From Armigeres subalbatus (Eukaryota > Arthropoda > Insecta > Diptera > Culicidae), in assembly GCF_024139115.2 (NCBI RefSeq), contig NC_085141.1, forward strand, positions 30,953,242 through 31,017,241: a DNA stretch of 64,000 nucleotides, read 5' to 3'. A program made the translations under genes and the position numbers. The notes below the pieces were generated by a model. It was given only the letters and a program-made list of their open reading frames with translations. It did no database searches and was not told the DNA's origin. How positions within the stretch are numbered: position 1 is the stretch's first letter; every line of letters starts with the position of its first letter. Below are positions 1 through 9,959 of the stretch, in pieces.

Positions 1-10
1 CGAACATATA

Positions 11-42
11 GCCTTAACGTATACTTAGTATACGAGAAAGGC
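11..42. repeat. Short palindromic module GCCTT...AAGGC, copy 1
   Basis: A 32-bp imperfect palindrome ending ACGAGAAAGGC. Related modules with the same outer GCCTT/AAGGC lie at 42170-42203 and 59881-59914. Confidence 0.6.
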
Positions 43-189
43 AAAAACATAATCCTTTGGTAGAAATCATACATAAGACGAGTATTGTAAATCAAGAATT
101 ATAGCTATCCCTCCCTTAGATACAGAGAAAGAAGAAGAGAGAAAAAAGTGATTAATGTGATTTTTTCCTACAAAATATCGAACCTACCG

Positions 190-340
190 GGATGCGTTTG
201 CCAGGGTGGTGAATGTTATTCAAATTTATAGCACTTGCCCGGATTATGGCAATGATAGGTGTGATCCTTTTTTGAAAAGTGGGCGTTTGTACGAATAAGT
301 TAATGGTAGATGTGACCCATACTTAAAAAATATACCTAGC
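190..340 (+). repeat. Two to three degenerate copies of the ~57-bp CTTT/GGCGTTTG repeat
   Basis: Phrases such as 'GTGATCC-TTTTTTGAAAAGTGGGCGTTTG' and 'TGGTAGATGTGACCC' match the array at 20705-21270, although they lie 20 kb away and outside the intron. From here to about 690 I see nothing recognisable. Confidence 0.5.
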
Positions 341-689
341 CTACATATTCTACTGATATGATGACCTCTAGCCGCCGGATGGTGGACGCCGGGTTCACCA
401 TAGCCCAGTACCTATGGAACGGTTCAGCTTTAGGAGGGACAACGCATCAATTAGTTTGACATGTAAAACTTCGGCAGAAAGTTCGGTTCGGAAATCCCGA
501 CTTCCGAATTCTAAGTTGGTGCTACGCCGACAATAATATAATAAGAGTTACCATTTAACAAATAATGAGATACATTACTCACACTCTCACACGTTTACGG
601 TTTTAGATGCTCAGCTGGCCACACTCCTATATTATTGCTTTCTTCGTCTTCTAACTCTTAGGAACTACTTCTGTGTTTACTAACTACTC

Positions 690-936
690 GACAAGGTAAA
701 TACATAGAAGACAGGGGTCACCGTCTTCGACCAGAGGTCGCACAGACTGAACACTTAACATCTAGCATTAGCCAACGGACAGGACATTTACACAACACCC
801 AGTGGACCAGTGGAGATATTTTCGCTTTACGAAAAGTTTTCTCCTTACCGGGGCGGGAATCGAATCCACACTCCATAGCACATGCGTCTAGACGACTGAC
901 GTCGCTAATCGCACGGCCACGAAGTCCACAGTCCAT
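690..936 (-). mobile_element. tRNA-derived SINE inserted in the gypsy element
   Basis: Read on the minus strand, the unit opens GTGGACTTCGTGGCCGTGCG then ATTAGCGACG (A-box-like). It continues to GGATTCGATTCCCGCC (B box, complement of about 853-868) after the spacing of a tRNA head. It interrupts the integrase reading frame just after EYYDAKLAP. The 3' end is not sharply defined. Confidence 0.65.
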
Positions 937-939
937 AGG

Positions 940-1465
940 GGCGAGCTTTGCGTCATAATATTCTCCCGCGTTGGAGATCTTAAAATTACGACGGTATATT
1001 AGTTGTCCGGACTTGACCTCATCAAGACGAGCTCGTTTAGGCAGATTGTATCTATTGGCACTAGTCTCGTTTACCTTTAGCAGACTTTCCTTGACTAAAT
1101 CGTAGATCGTATCACTGATCTTTTCACGGTTATTGGCACACGAACCATACGAATAGTCTTCTTTCCGGCGGATCCGTTGAACAGTTGGTCCGAATCGGAT
1201 AGAGAAATCTTGGTTGTGGGTTATAAAAAAGGGTGTAAAACCCGTTGCTGAGTGGACGGTTTTATTGAAAACATGTTCAAAGTCGCGTATGTTGACATCC
1301 TTGCAGTGTTGATCCGTTTTACAGCAGGTTCGGATTGCTGCGTTTATGGACCAGTTTAAACGTTCCACCGGATTCCCTTGGCTGTGATGCCTCGCAGTTG
1401 TCCAATGTTTGATCTCGAAACGATCTAACAAGGCCTTAAATTCCTTGGAACGGAGATATTGTGCT
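940..1465 (-). pseudogene. Gypsy-type integrase, C-terminal half (fragment)
   Basis: The minus-strand reading (Q)LAQYLRSKEFKALLDRFE then IKHWTTARHHSQGNPVERLN is the end of the retroviral-type integrase core. The HP/HHSQGNPVERLN phrase is the usual ...N-x2-E/R region with the catalytic Glu. It continues through FTPFFITHNQ and a basic C-terminal domain to EYYDAKLAP, where the SINE starts. The earlier DD residues and the zinc finger are lost, or displaced by the MITE at 1463-1975. Confidence 0.75.
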
Positions 1466-1975
1466 AGTTGCAGTAGCTTAAACTAAATTATTGGAGTTTT
1501 GTTATCATTTAGTCTAAGTTACTGACAGGGATTGAACTTATCATTTAATTATCATTTAGTATTCAGCCAATAACTCATTCCAGAAGTGGAATTCCGAGAA
1601 GTGTTGTATGGCGGACTTCTAGCGTTGATTCCCCTCTACAACTTTGTCTAGGGGTATATTGCTCTATGTTTGATATTCACAGCGTAAAACGCTAGGATCA
1701 CTCTATATACTAAATGATAATAAGTGTTATTATCATTTAGTATATTAAATGGTACTAGCGTTTCCCGCGGTGAATATTAGACATAGAGCAATGTACCCTT
1801 AGACAAAGTTGTAGAGGGGAATCAGCGCTAGAAGTTCGCCATACAACATTTTTCGGAATTCCGCCTCTGGAATGAGCTATTGGCTGAATACTAAATGATA
1901 ATGAAATGATAAGTTCAATCCCTGGTTACTGATACTATAGCTATAACTCGGTTACTAGTAGATTTCAAACAACGA
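1463..1975. mobile_element. Fragment of a MITE family, split by a younger MITE
   Basis: Positions 1463-1525 and 1925-1972 together match the centre of the full element at 62172-62595 in reverse orientation (GTTGCAGTAGCTTAAACTAA ... AACTCGGTTACTAGTAG). Only the central ~110 bp of that family is recognisable here. The split point is the insertion at 1526-1924. Confidence 0.65.
1526..1924. mobile_element. hAT-type MITE, 399 bp, with 8-bp target duplication
   Basis: The termini are CAGGGATTGAACTTATCATT and its reverse complement, and the inverted repeat extends through almost the whole element. The 8-bp direct repeat GTTACTGA flanks it at 1518-1525 and 1925-1932. The related element at 62172-62595 carries an uninterrupted GTTACTGA at the same place (reverse strand, near 62365), which serves as an empty site. 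Termini and 8-bp duplication are typical of hAT elements. Confidence 0.85.
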
Positions 1976-2160
1976 ACCAAGAAGAAGAAGAAGAAGAAGG
2001 GAACGAACTTCCACTCAAACCTTACATAGAACGGCTCATCATCGACGGTGACGTACTTCCACAGTTGGTCGTCCTCAAATCTGAAGTCGGAATACTGCTC
2101 TGGGTTTTTTAGAACTTTTGGCATAAGTTCGTCGAATGAGATCTGAGATTCGGAAGAATT
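1976..2160 (-). pseudogene. Gypsy pol linker between RNase H and integrase (fragment)
   Basis: The minus strand encodes MPKVLKNPEQYSDFRFEDDQ then LWKYVTVDDEPFYVRFEWKF, similar to the tether/H2C2-preceding segment of gypsy integrases. A (GAA)n run at 1980-1999 then creates an artificial Phe tract. Confidence 0.55.
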
Positions 2161-3494
2161 TACAACGCATATGCTACGGGAAAGGGCATCCGAGACAATA
2201 TTGGCGGACCCGATGCACTATTTTCATGTCTAGATGTTGTAAATCTGGATACATAAACTCCAGCGACTGAGTCTCGAAGCGAGACGCCACTTATTGTAGC
2301 GGATAAATTGCAATGCTGATGCGTCAGTGACCAGCGTGAAGTGTGATCCTTCAATGTAGCCGCGGAATTTGTCAACTTCCAGGAGCGCCGCCGTTGGCTG
2401 AGTAGTTCTGTTGAGCCGAATTCAGCTTCTGGGAGAAAAAGCTTATTACTCGCTCAGACCCCTCTTGCACCTGAGTAAAAACGATCACTCGCATCTATTT
2501 GTAGCGCGAACTCTTTTTCAAAGTTCGGGGTCGAAAGAATCGTGGCAGTGATCAAACGTTCCTTGATGGTCCGAAAGGCTTCTTCGGCTTTTTTATTCCA
2601 CTTCACCAGTTTCGTTTTTCCCGGCCAGGAGGTCCGAAATTGGAGTAGTGATGGCAATGGAGTCGCCAATAAACCACCGGCAATAATTTACCATACCTAG
2701 AAAACGGCGTATCTGCCGGATTGTTTTGGGAGCTTCGAAGTCCAGTATGGCCTGAACCTAAGACGGATCTGGCTTTAGACCGTCGCACAAGAAAAGGAAC
2801 TTCGGATCGGCAAAACTGCGACTTCTGAAGATTAATCGAAAGATCTTTTAGCCTTCTAGCTATTTCCTGGCCACGATTATATCGTCAAGATGTACGAATA
2901 TCTGATGCTCTAGTGCACCCGTCCCTTATCCATAAGTCCGGAAAGAGTGGCCGGGCTGTTGGTAAGGCCAAACGGTAGACGATTGTATTGATACATCCCT
3001 TTCCCTTGAATACAAAAAGCTGTCCACTGTTTGTATTCTGGGCAGAGCGGAATTTGGAGGAACGCATCTTTGAGATCTATCGTGCTCAAATAACGCGGTA
3101 AGCGTCACGCTTTGTTCGGGCGTTTAACTTACGCGCACCGAGGCGTAACCGTAATCGGCGTAATCGTAATGCGTAATCGACCCGTTCGGTTTTTTGATCG
3201 GTACCGCATTCAGAGCCCAATCGGAATTTGACTCCTTAATGATGCCGAGAGCAAGCAACCGGTTGATCCCTTCATTCAACGCCTTATGATTGGGAGGGGA
3301 ATATGGAAATGGCGTCACGCGAATTGGAGCAGAGCTCTTGAATTCGTCTTTCAGTTCTATAGTCTGTTGGACCTCGAGCTGATCTGACATAGCTTGTTTG
3401 AAGATTTGTTTGACACGGTCTATCGCTCGATCCTGCACGAAGCTAAGCTCAACGAGTTCAGGAGAGGAAATGGAAGATTCTTCCACATCAATTT
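2160..3494 (-). pseudogene. Gypsy reverse transcriptase and RNase H, frameshifted
   Basis: Reading down the minus strand from 3494: IDVEESSISSPELVELS, then a start-of-RT segment with PFPYSPPNHKALNEGINRLL, ALGIIKESNSDWALNAVPIK and KPNGS. After several frame breaks, KRLITATILSTPNFEKEFAL then QIDASD (about 2520-2640) is the RNase H entry with its catalytic Asp. The YVDD-type RT core is not readable in one frame, so the gene is dead. Confidence 0.75.
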
Positions 3495-5760
3495 AGCTTA
3501 GCTTAGCTTAGCTTAGCTTTGACTGACTACACATATCTATGGTTGCTACTCCGTGATTGACCAGAATCAGTGAAATTGCACAAAGAATCAACTGAATGAT
3601 TGACTGGGATTGTTCAAGCATTCTCAGTGTGCAAGTTTCAATGACTCTAAAATTCAAATGATCAATAACGGCGCCGGCCACGTCCTTGTAGTCAGTTAGG
3701 AAGAAGGAAGGAATATTAGTAGGTGGTTTTTGCTATATGAAGACCGTGTTTACCTCTGCGTCTCCACAAAAACCACAGGAAGGATTATCAGTTAATTGGT
3801 AGGCATCGTTGGATCTGGATTCACTCTGATAAGCGATACGACCGTGTCATTCTTTATACACAGTGATTTTACCTAGCCATGAATCGGGCGCGAAAAGTAG
3901 TACAAACTAATTACCGGCCTACCGGGCGCGCAATGCAGAACACAATATTTCGTCCGATCGCGCCATCGTTCTGCTGTCCGAAACAAGAGAAATCTCGCAC
4001 TGAACTGATTTTTATTACCGGCCGCGCAATGCAGAACACATTATTAGGTCCGATCGCGCCATCGTTCTGCTGTCCGAAACAAGAGAAATCTCGCACTGAA
4101 CTGATTTTTATTACCGGCCGCGCAATGCAGAAAACATTATTAGGTCCGATCGCGCCATCGTTCTGCTATCCGAAACAGGAGAAATCTCGCACTGAACTGA
4201 TTTTTATTACCGGCCGCGCAATGCAGAACACATTATTAGGTCCGATCGCGCCATCGTTCTGCTGTCCGAAACAAGAGAAATCTCGCACTGAACTGATTTT
4301 TATTACCGGCCGCGCAAAGCAGAACACAATATTTCGTCCGATCGCGCCATCGTTCTGCTATCCGAAACAGGAGAAATCTCGCACTGAACTGATTTTTATT
4401 ACCGGCCGCGCAATGCAGAACACATTATTAGGTCCGATCGCGCCATCGTTCTGCTGTCCGAAACAAGAGAAATCTTGCACTGAACTGATTTTTATTACCG
4501 GCCGCGCAATGCAGAACACATTATTAGGTCCGATCGCGCCATCGTTCTGCTGTCCGAAACAAGAGAAATCTCGCACTGAACTGATTTTTATTACCGGCCG
4601 CGCAAAGCAGAACACAATATTTCGTCCGATCGCGCCATCGTTCTGCTATCCGAAACAGGAGAAATCTCGCACTGAACTGATTTTTATTACCGGCCGCGCA
4701 ATGCAGAACACATTATTAGGTCCGATCGCGCCATCGTTCTGCTGTCCGAAACAAGAGAAATCTCGCACTGAACTGATTTTTATTACCGGCCGCGCAATGC
4801 AGAACACATTATTAGGTCCGATCGCGCCATCGTTCTGCTGTCCGAAACAAGAGAAATCTCGCACTGAACTGATTTTTATTACCGGCCGCGCAATGCAGAA
4901 CACATTATTAGGTCCGATCGCGCCATCGTTCTGCTGTCCGAAACAAGAGAAATCTCGCACTGAACTGATTTTTATTACCGGCCGCGCAAAGCAGAACACA
5001 ATATTTCGTCCGATCGCGCCATCGTTCTGCTATCCGAAACAGGAGAAATCTCGCACTGAACTGATTTTTATTACCGGCCGCGCAATGCAGAACACATTAT
5101 TAGGTCCGATCGCGCCATCGTTCTGCTGTCCGAAACAAGAGAAATCTCGCACTGAACTGATTTTTATTACCGGCCGCGCAATGCAGAACACATTATTAGG
5201 TCCGATCGCGCCATCGTTCTGCTGTCCGAAACAAGAGAAATCTCGCACTGAACTGATTTTTATTACCGGCCGCGCAAAGCAGAACACAATATTTCGTCCG
5301 ATCGCGCCATCGTTCTGCTATCCGAAACAGGAGAAATCTCGCACTGAACTGATTTTTATTACCGGCCGCGCAATGCAGAACACATTATTAGGTCCGATCG
5401 CGCCATCGTTCTGCTGTCCGAAACAAGAGAAATCTCGCACTGAACTGATTTTTATTACCGGCCGCGCAATGCAGAACACATTATTAGGTCCGATCGCGCC
5501 ATCGTTCTGCTGTCCGAAACAAGAGAAATCTCGCACTGAACTGATTTTTATTACCGGCCGCGCAAAGCAGAACACAATATTTCGTCCGATCGCGCCATCG
5601 TTCTGCTATCCGAAACAGGAGAAATCTCGCACTGAACTGATTTTTATTACCGGCCGCGCAATGCAGAACACATTATTAGGTCCGATCGCGCCATCGTTCT
5701 GCTGTCCGAAACAAGAGAAATCTCGCACTGAACTCAAGGAAGATTCTTCCACATCAATTT
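3472..5760 (-). mobile_element. Composite retroposon with 96-bp tandem repeats and (AGCTT)n tail, inserted in gypsy pol
   Basis: The 23-bp sequence GGAAGATTCTTCCACATCAA+TTT occurs at 3472-3494 and again at 5738-5760. It flanks 2.24 kb of foreign DNA that splits the gypsy frame at IDVEESS. Read on the minus strand the insert is: nineteen 96-bp repeats (5735 to 3930), ~400 bp of unique sequence, then a simple-sequence tail (complement of AGCTTAGCTTAGC at 3494-3515) directly against the duplication. A variable-length duplication plus a simple-repeat 3' tail suggests target-primed reverse transcription. No coding capacity is seen. The unique part near the tail recurs at 56722-56790. Confidence 0.65.
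3930..5735. repeat. 96-bp tandem repeat, 19 copies, with A-A-B higher-order structure
   Basis: Unit n starts at 3930+96(n-1). Two variants alternate. Type A translates with QNTLLGPIAPSFCCPKQEKS. Type B has KQNTIFRP and CYPK. B occupies units 5, 8, 12, 15 and 18, giving a 288-bp A-A-B repeat with one extra A in units 9-11. Unit 1 is an A/B hybrid, unit 3 a mixed type, and unit 19 is truncated. Because 96 is divisible by 3, the plus strand stays open for 792 codons (3879-6257) and the minus strand for shorter stretches. I do not regard this as a gene. Confidence 0.93.
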
Positions 5761-6090
5761 GGGATAGAAACACATTATTAATCGAAATGAGGATGTCGAA
5801 TGCATTGAAGAAGTCTATTCCTGCGATGCAATCAACAGGTAAATCTTCAACTATCGTCGTTTTCATCACTCTGGTTTCTTCCCCTATTGTGAAAGGAAGA
5901 TACACTCGCCCCGAAACTTGTAAGGGATCACCAGAAGCGCTGGTAAGAACTAAATTTGAAGGGAAAATTTTTGTGTTGTTCAACTTCCAAATTGGGCAAG
6001 TCCTATCTGACAATAAGGTTTTCTGGCTGCCACTGACCAGAAACGCTTTAACGGAAAATGTAGCAACCGCGAGCGGTCAATCATACTCAT
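5738..6090 (-). pseudogene. Gypsy aspartic protease domain (fragment)
   Basis: The minus strand reads FSVKAFLVSGSQKTLLSDRT, then CPIWKLNN..., a beta-rich middle (GDPLQVSGRVYLPFTIGEET) and LPVDCIAGIDFFNAFDI, which is the I-(L/A)-G-x-D-F flap-distal motif of retropepsins. The catalytic triplet appears as V-S-G instead of D-S/T-G, so the active-site Asp is lost. The frame then runs into IDVEESS and the foreign insertion. Confidence 0.7.
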
Positions 6091-6259
6091 GCTCAGCACG
6101 GATTTATATTTTGGTACACAAAACGGTTTCAACGAAACAACCACCATATTTACATTCTAAACTTAAGCCATTTCGCAGTTATAGAATTAAAAATTATTTA
6201 GTTCCCGCGTATCTCGATACGCAAACACGGTGTCAACATCTGGAATTTCCTACCTAATT

Positions 6260-6843
6260 TCCTTAGGAAATCAATACAAATAGTTTGTTCAAAAAGCTTT
6301 TTTTTTGTTTGTAAGTGTATAAAACGTACTCAGTGTAAATTTTTGTTACTATTACGCCAAATGAACCAGACCCGAAAGTTTTTAATCAGTTCTAAAGATT
6401 CCAGTGTATGTATTTCTGTCTAGATTTTGTTAGTCTGAATTAGTATTAATCCGTTGTTTGAAAATAAAACAACATATTTAGTGTATTGATCTCGAACGAA
6501 CCTGAAAAACAAACACGACATACGGATAATCTCCTTCTTCTTATTATTCAGAGGCGCATCCACGTTCTAAGTCGTGGGTAGGACAAATATGAGATATGAC
6601 TATTTAGGCAACAGTTCTGGTGTTGAAAAATCGATGCAAATTTTACATGTAATCAATTCTGAATATCAAAAATCTTGGCTCACGGGCAGAATCCTCACAT
6701 AAGTTGTGGAATTTTCATTGGTCTTCAGGACAAACATTGTATTTCCAAATAGCAGGATTGTACATTTCACAGTTGCCAGTTACTCTTTTAATCAAGCCAA
6801 ATGATGATCACAGTCGATCACTCTCAATGTTCATTAACAATGG
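6260..6843. other. AT-rich DNA without recognisable features
   Basis: I see no coding frame, RNA gene or repeat here that I can support. Any 5' part (gag/LTR) of the gypsy element is not recognisable. Confidence 0.5.
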
Positions 6844-6844
6844 C

Positions 6845-7044
6845 ACACGCAAAAAAAGCGTTCATGAATTCGTGAACTATCAAGTTCACGGTGTATGTTT
6901 GCGTGAACAACAGCCACGGATTCGGGAACACAGTCACGTTTTCTAGAACGTTCTGGAAAACGTTACTGGTGTTCCCGAATCCATGAATTAAATCACAGTG
7001 TATTTTTGCTAGTTCACGAATTCGGGAACGCTTTTTTTGCGTGA
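6845..7044. mobile_element. MITE-like inverted repeat, ~200 bp
   Basis: CACGCAAAAAAAGCGTTC at the left end faces its exact reverse complement at the right end. The arms continue through GAATTCGTGAACTA and, further in, GGATTCGGGAACAC. I see no clear target duplication. Confidence 0.75.
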
Positions 7045-9560
7045 AAGTTTTTAACGATTCGGGAGCTATACTCCATGATAAGTTCTTTAAAAACAACCCC
7101 GATTGCGGGGACACTGATTCTGATTATGCATTTAAATTTGTTTATACAGCTGTGCGAAAAAAATATGGTTCTTAACGGAAAATGAGCGAGAACGAAGCGT
7201 TTTATCATAACTTCTCGGTGGGTCCGCCTATCCAATTCTGTTTTTATGACTTATAATGATTCATAGAGGTTTCTGTCCCTCCCGTTGTTTGTTATCTATT
7301 GAGATTTATTTCTGCAAACCCTGCGTACTCTACACAGCCCAGAAACAAGAGCTTGCTTTTTTTTCGTCAGAAACGATGCGTGCTACAAGTGCACGACGAT
7401 CCGTTAAGCACTAATTATTTAACTTCATTGTATGATTCAAGACAAAAACAACCCACACATTGCTCGCCCGGTGACTGCTGCAAATTAGCAAATGAACTGC
7501 CCATGACATAAAGATGGCAAATTTCTGGAGAATACTAAACTCATTTTTGCTTTAGAAGTGTTTCCAAAATTATTGTTGAAAATATTTTCTCAGTCATCAA
7601 GCACATGAAATTAGGATTTTTTGAATTTTGTTCATTCGAACTTCTGTTCCTTCCATCTTTTGTCTTTTGACTTCTAGTCTTTTCACCTTTTTGTCTTCTT
7701 TTGTCTTCTACTTGTCTTACTGCCCATTCTAGAATGCTCCGATTTTTGAAAATCTTTACAAGCTTCCAGCAGAGGTTACAGACCCCACAAATTTCTGCAA
7801 ATCTTTAATGATATCAAATAAATTATTACTAATTTCAAGAGAACGTACCGCTTGCGGGCTTAGGAATGATTGTGATTCCATAGATTTAAATAAACCCTTT
7901 CAGGTTTCTATTTCCCATGGACTTCTAAAAATTCATTTAAATTAGCTATATAATAAAATGCTGGAAATGTTGTGAAATTTGAAATAATCACATTTTCAGA
8001 TTCCTATGACTTTTGTTTAACCTCCAAAACTATGAGACTTTTGGAATTGAAACGTAGTTCTGGTCTCTAAGAACAATCAGTGGACTATTGTTTAGGTCCT
8101 TAGAAACCTCTAAGATTACGGTTTAAAGTCTGGATAACTTTGGAACCGTATTTGTTGAAACACAGGTCTTGCAAGATGATTTTGATGAACTTTATTTAAT
8201 TTAAAAGGAGGGCCTATCCCACCATACTTTATTAGAACGAGTGGGGGCCTGACTGACACGCTTCCTCAAGTTAAGGAAATCCTTCTGTTGTAATTTTTTC
8301 GATTTAATTTCCATACATGTTAGTAAATTAAGTCTTATAAACCTGTAGCACAATTTTGAAATGTAGAAAAAAAAATGCAAAGAAAGGTCCTGGAAATGCT
8401 CAGTGCTACAACCTGAAGAAAGCTTAGGAGAAACATTAAAAAAAACCATTGAAAAACCTTTTAGGATTTAGTTGGTAAGAGAACAAGAAGGATTTGGTAA
8501 AACTGCAGTACATTGAGATATAAAAAAATCATATCGACAGAACTCCTAGAGTAATCCTTCGGGATTTTAGACGAGCTCGTTTTCCGAAAGTCTTATGTTG
8601 AGTTTTTTTTGCAATGTTTCGAAAAAGTCAACAAAATATAGCGAATTACTAAAAGTATGCTTAGAGAAAATTTGCTACAAAAAATGACGTTTTTGTTGGA
8701 ACTGTTGAAACTTTTGGTAAATATCTGGTTTGTGTTCATAGATAGTTTTGGTCTACAAAAGGAAAAATTCAGTCTAATGAATCGCAATGGCAGAAATCGA
8801 CTGGTGATTCGCAATTGTTGAATGATTGAAAATTCCATGTTTTGGATTTCCCGATTTTCCTGATTCCGACGCTTGTGACTATCATTGATTATGAAAGGAA
8901 TGAATGTTTTCAAACAATAATAAATGGTTCTTGGACAGTTTAGGAACTCCAAAATAATATCTAGAAGAAATCACTTTTTAAATGAATTTCTTGAGAATAT
9001 TCCGTTGAAAGTTCTGGAAGACTTCTGAAAGAATTCATACAGAATGTGATAAATTAATTAATAATCAGCAAGAATTTCCAAATATTCAATTATTGTTATC
9101 TTCTGTGGTGATCAAAATTGATTATTCTTGTGGTATTTTTCGATATTTCAACACAAGTAACAAATAGATAGACACATCTAGGATCTCTTCCACAAAAATT
9201 GTCAGGTCCAAGATATTGAAACGAACCTCGAAAAACAACTTTTTTTTCCAGTATATCTATTTTACATTTTGTCTGTTGGAGTACTTAAGCCCTTCCTTCC
9301 TACACCTATGCTGAAAATTCCAATCTGGGTTTTGATAGATATCATGAAGTAGACGTGAGAAACAAAAGGGTAATTTTGAACGATTTTCTTAATTTTTTCT
9401 TCGTCATTTACTCTGATTTTTTAATTTTAACATTTTTGAATGATTCAAAAACTCTAGAGTTTTCTGACGTGTTTAAATTTCAATATTCCTTCGAAAAAAT
9501 GTCTTATTTTCTTGTCAGAATTTGCGAAAAAAAAGATCCAGAAGGATATTTTATGCTATA
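7045..9560. other. AT-rich intergenic DNA; CT-rich patch at 7630-7735
   Basis: The only structure I can see is a TCTTTTGTCTTCT-type low-complexity patch at about 7630-7735. Short open frames here have no recognisable content. Confidence 0.5.
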
Positions 9561-9561
9561 C

Positions 9562-9957
9562 TAGCAGACCCGACGAACTTCATTTCGACTAAATTTGGTT
9601 TATTCTCTGATTAGTTCTCGAGTTATGCAGAAATTTATGCTTCATTTGTATGGGAGCCCCACCTCTCCAGAAGAAGGGGAATGGGGGTTTGAACCACCAC
9701 AGAAACATATCTTCCTTTCCAAAATCTCCTCATGCCAGATTTGGTTCCATTTGCTTGCTTTATTCTACATGGGAATTGGGAAGGAATTGGTGTTTGTATG
9801 GGAGCCTCCCTTTTCAACGAGGGGAAGAGTCTGGAACTATCTTAAGAACCTTCCCCGGCCCCGAAAACCTCTGCATATAAATTTTCACGCCGATCGGTTC
9901 AGTAGTTTCTGAGTCTATAAGAGTCAGACAGATAGAAATTCATTTTTATGTATATAG
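9562..9957 (+). mobile_element. Dispersed repeat resembling an insect retroposon 3' end
   Basis: It opens TAGCAGACCCGACGAACTTC and contains two TGTATGGGAGCC-type phrases. It ends CCGATCGGTTCAGTAGTTTC ... GTCAGACAGATAGAAATTCA then an AT-rich tail. That combination recalls dispersed repeats common in insect genomes. I cannot assign a superfamily with certainty. Confidence 0.55.
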
Positions 9958-9959
9958 AT

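Larger units (their letters stand above)
940..6100 (-). mobile_element. Degenerate Ty3/gypsy LTR retrotransposon, interrupted at least three times
   Basis: On the minus strand the order protease (6090-5738), RT (3494-2885), RNase H (2669-2454), linker (2124-1976) and integrase (1465-940) is that of Ty3/gypsy pol. Coding is broken by frameshifts and stops. It is also interrupted by the 3495-5737 satellite-bearing insertion, by MITE sequence at 1463-1975 and by a SINE at 690-936. No LTR pair is recognisable inside the window, so true ends are unknown. Confidence 0.8.

Noticed and set aside
3930..5735. CRISPR-like regular repeats
   Set aside because: Units are contiguous 96-bp tandem copies with no variable spacers, in a eukaryotic genome.
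3879..6257. 792-codon open frame as a repetitive protein gene
   Set aside because: The frame stays open because the 96-bp unit is a multiple of three; the minus strand is open too. It begins in retroposon sequence and ends antisense to a gypsy protease. No promoter or splice evidence.
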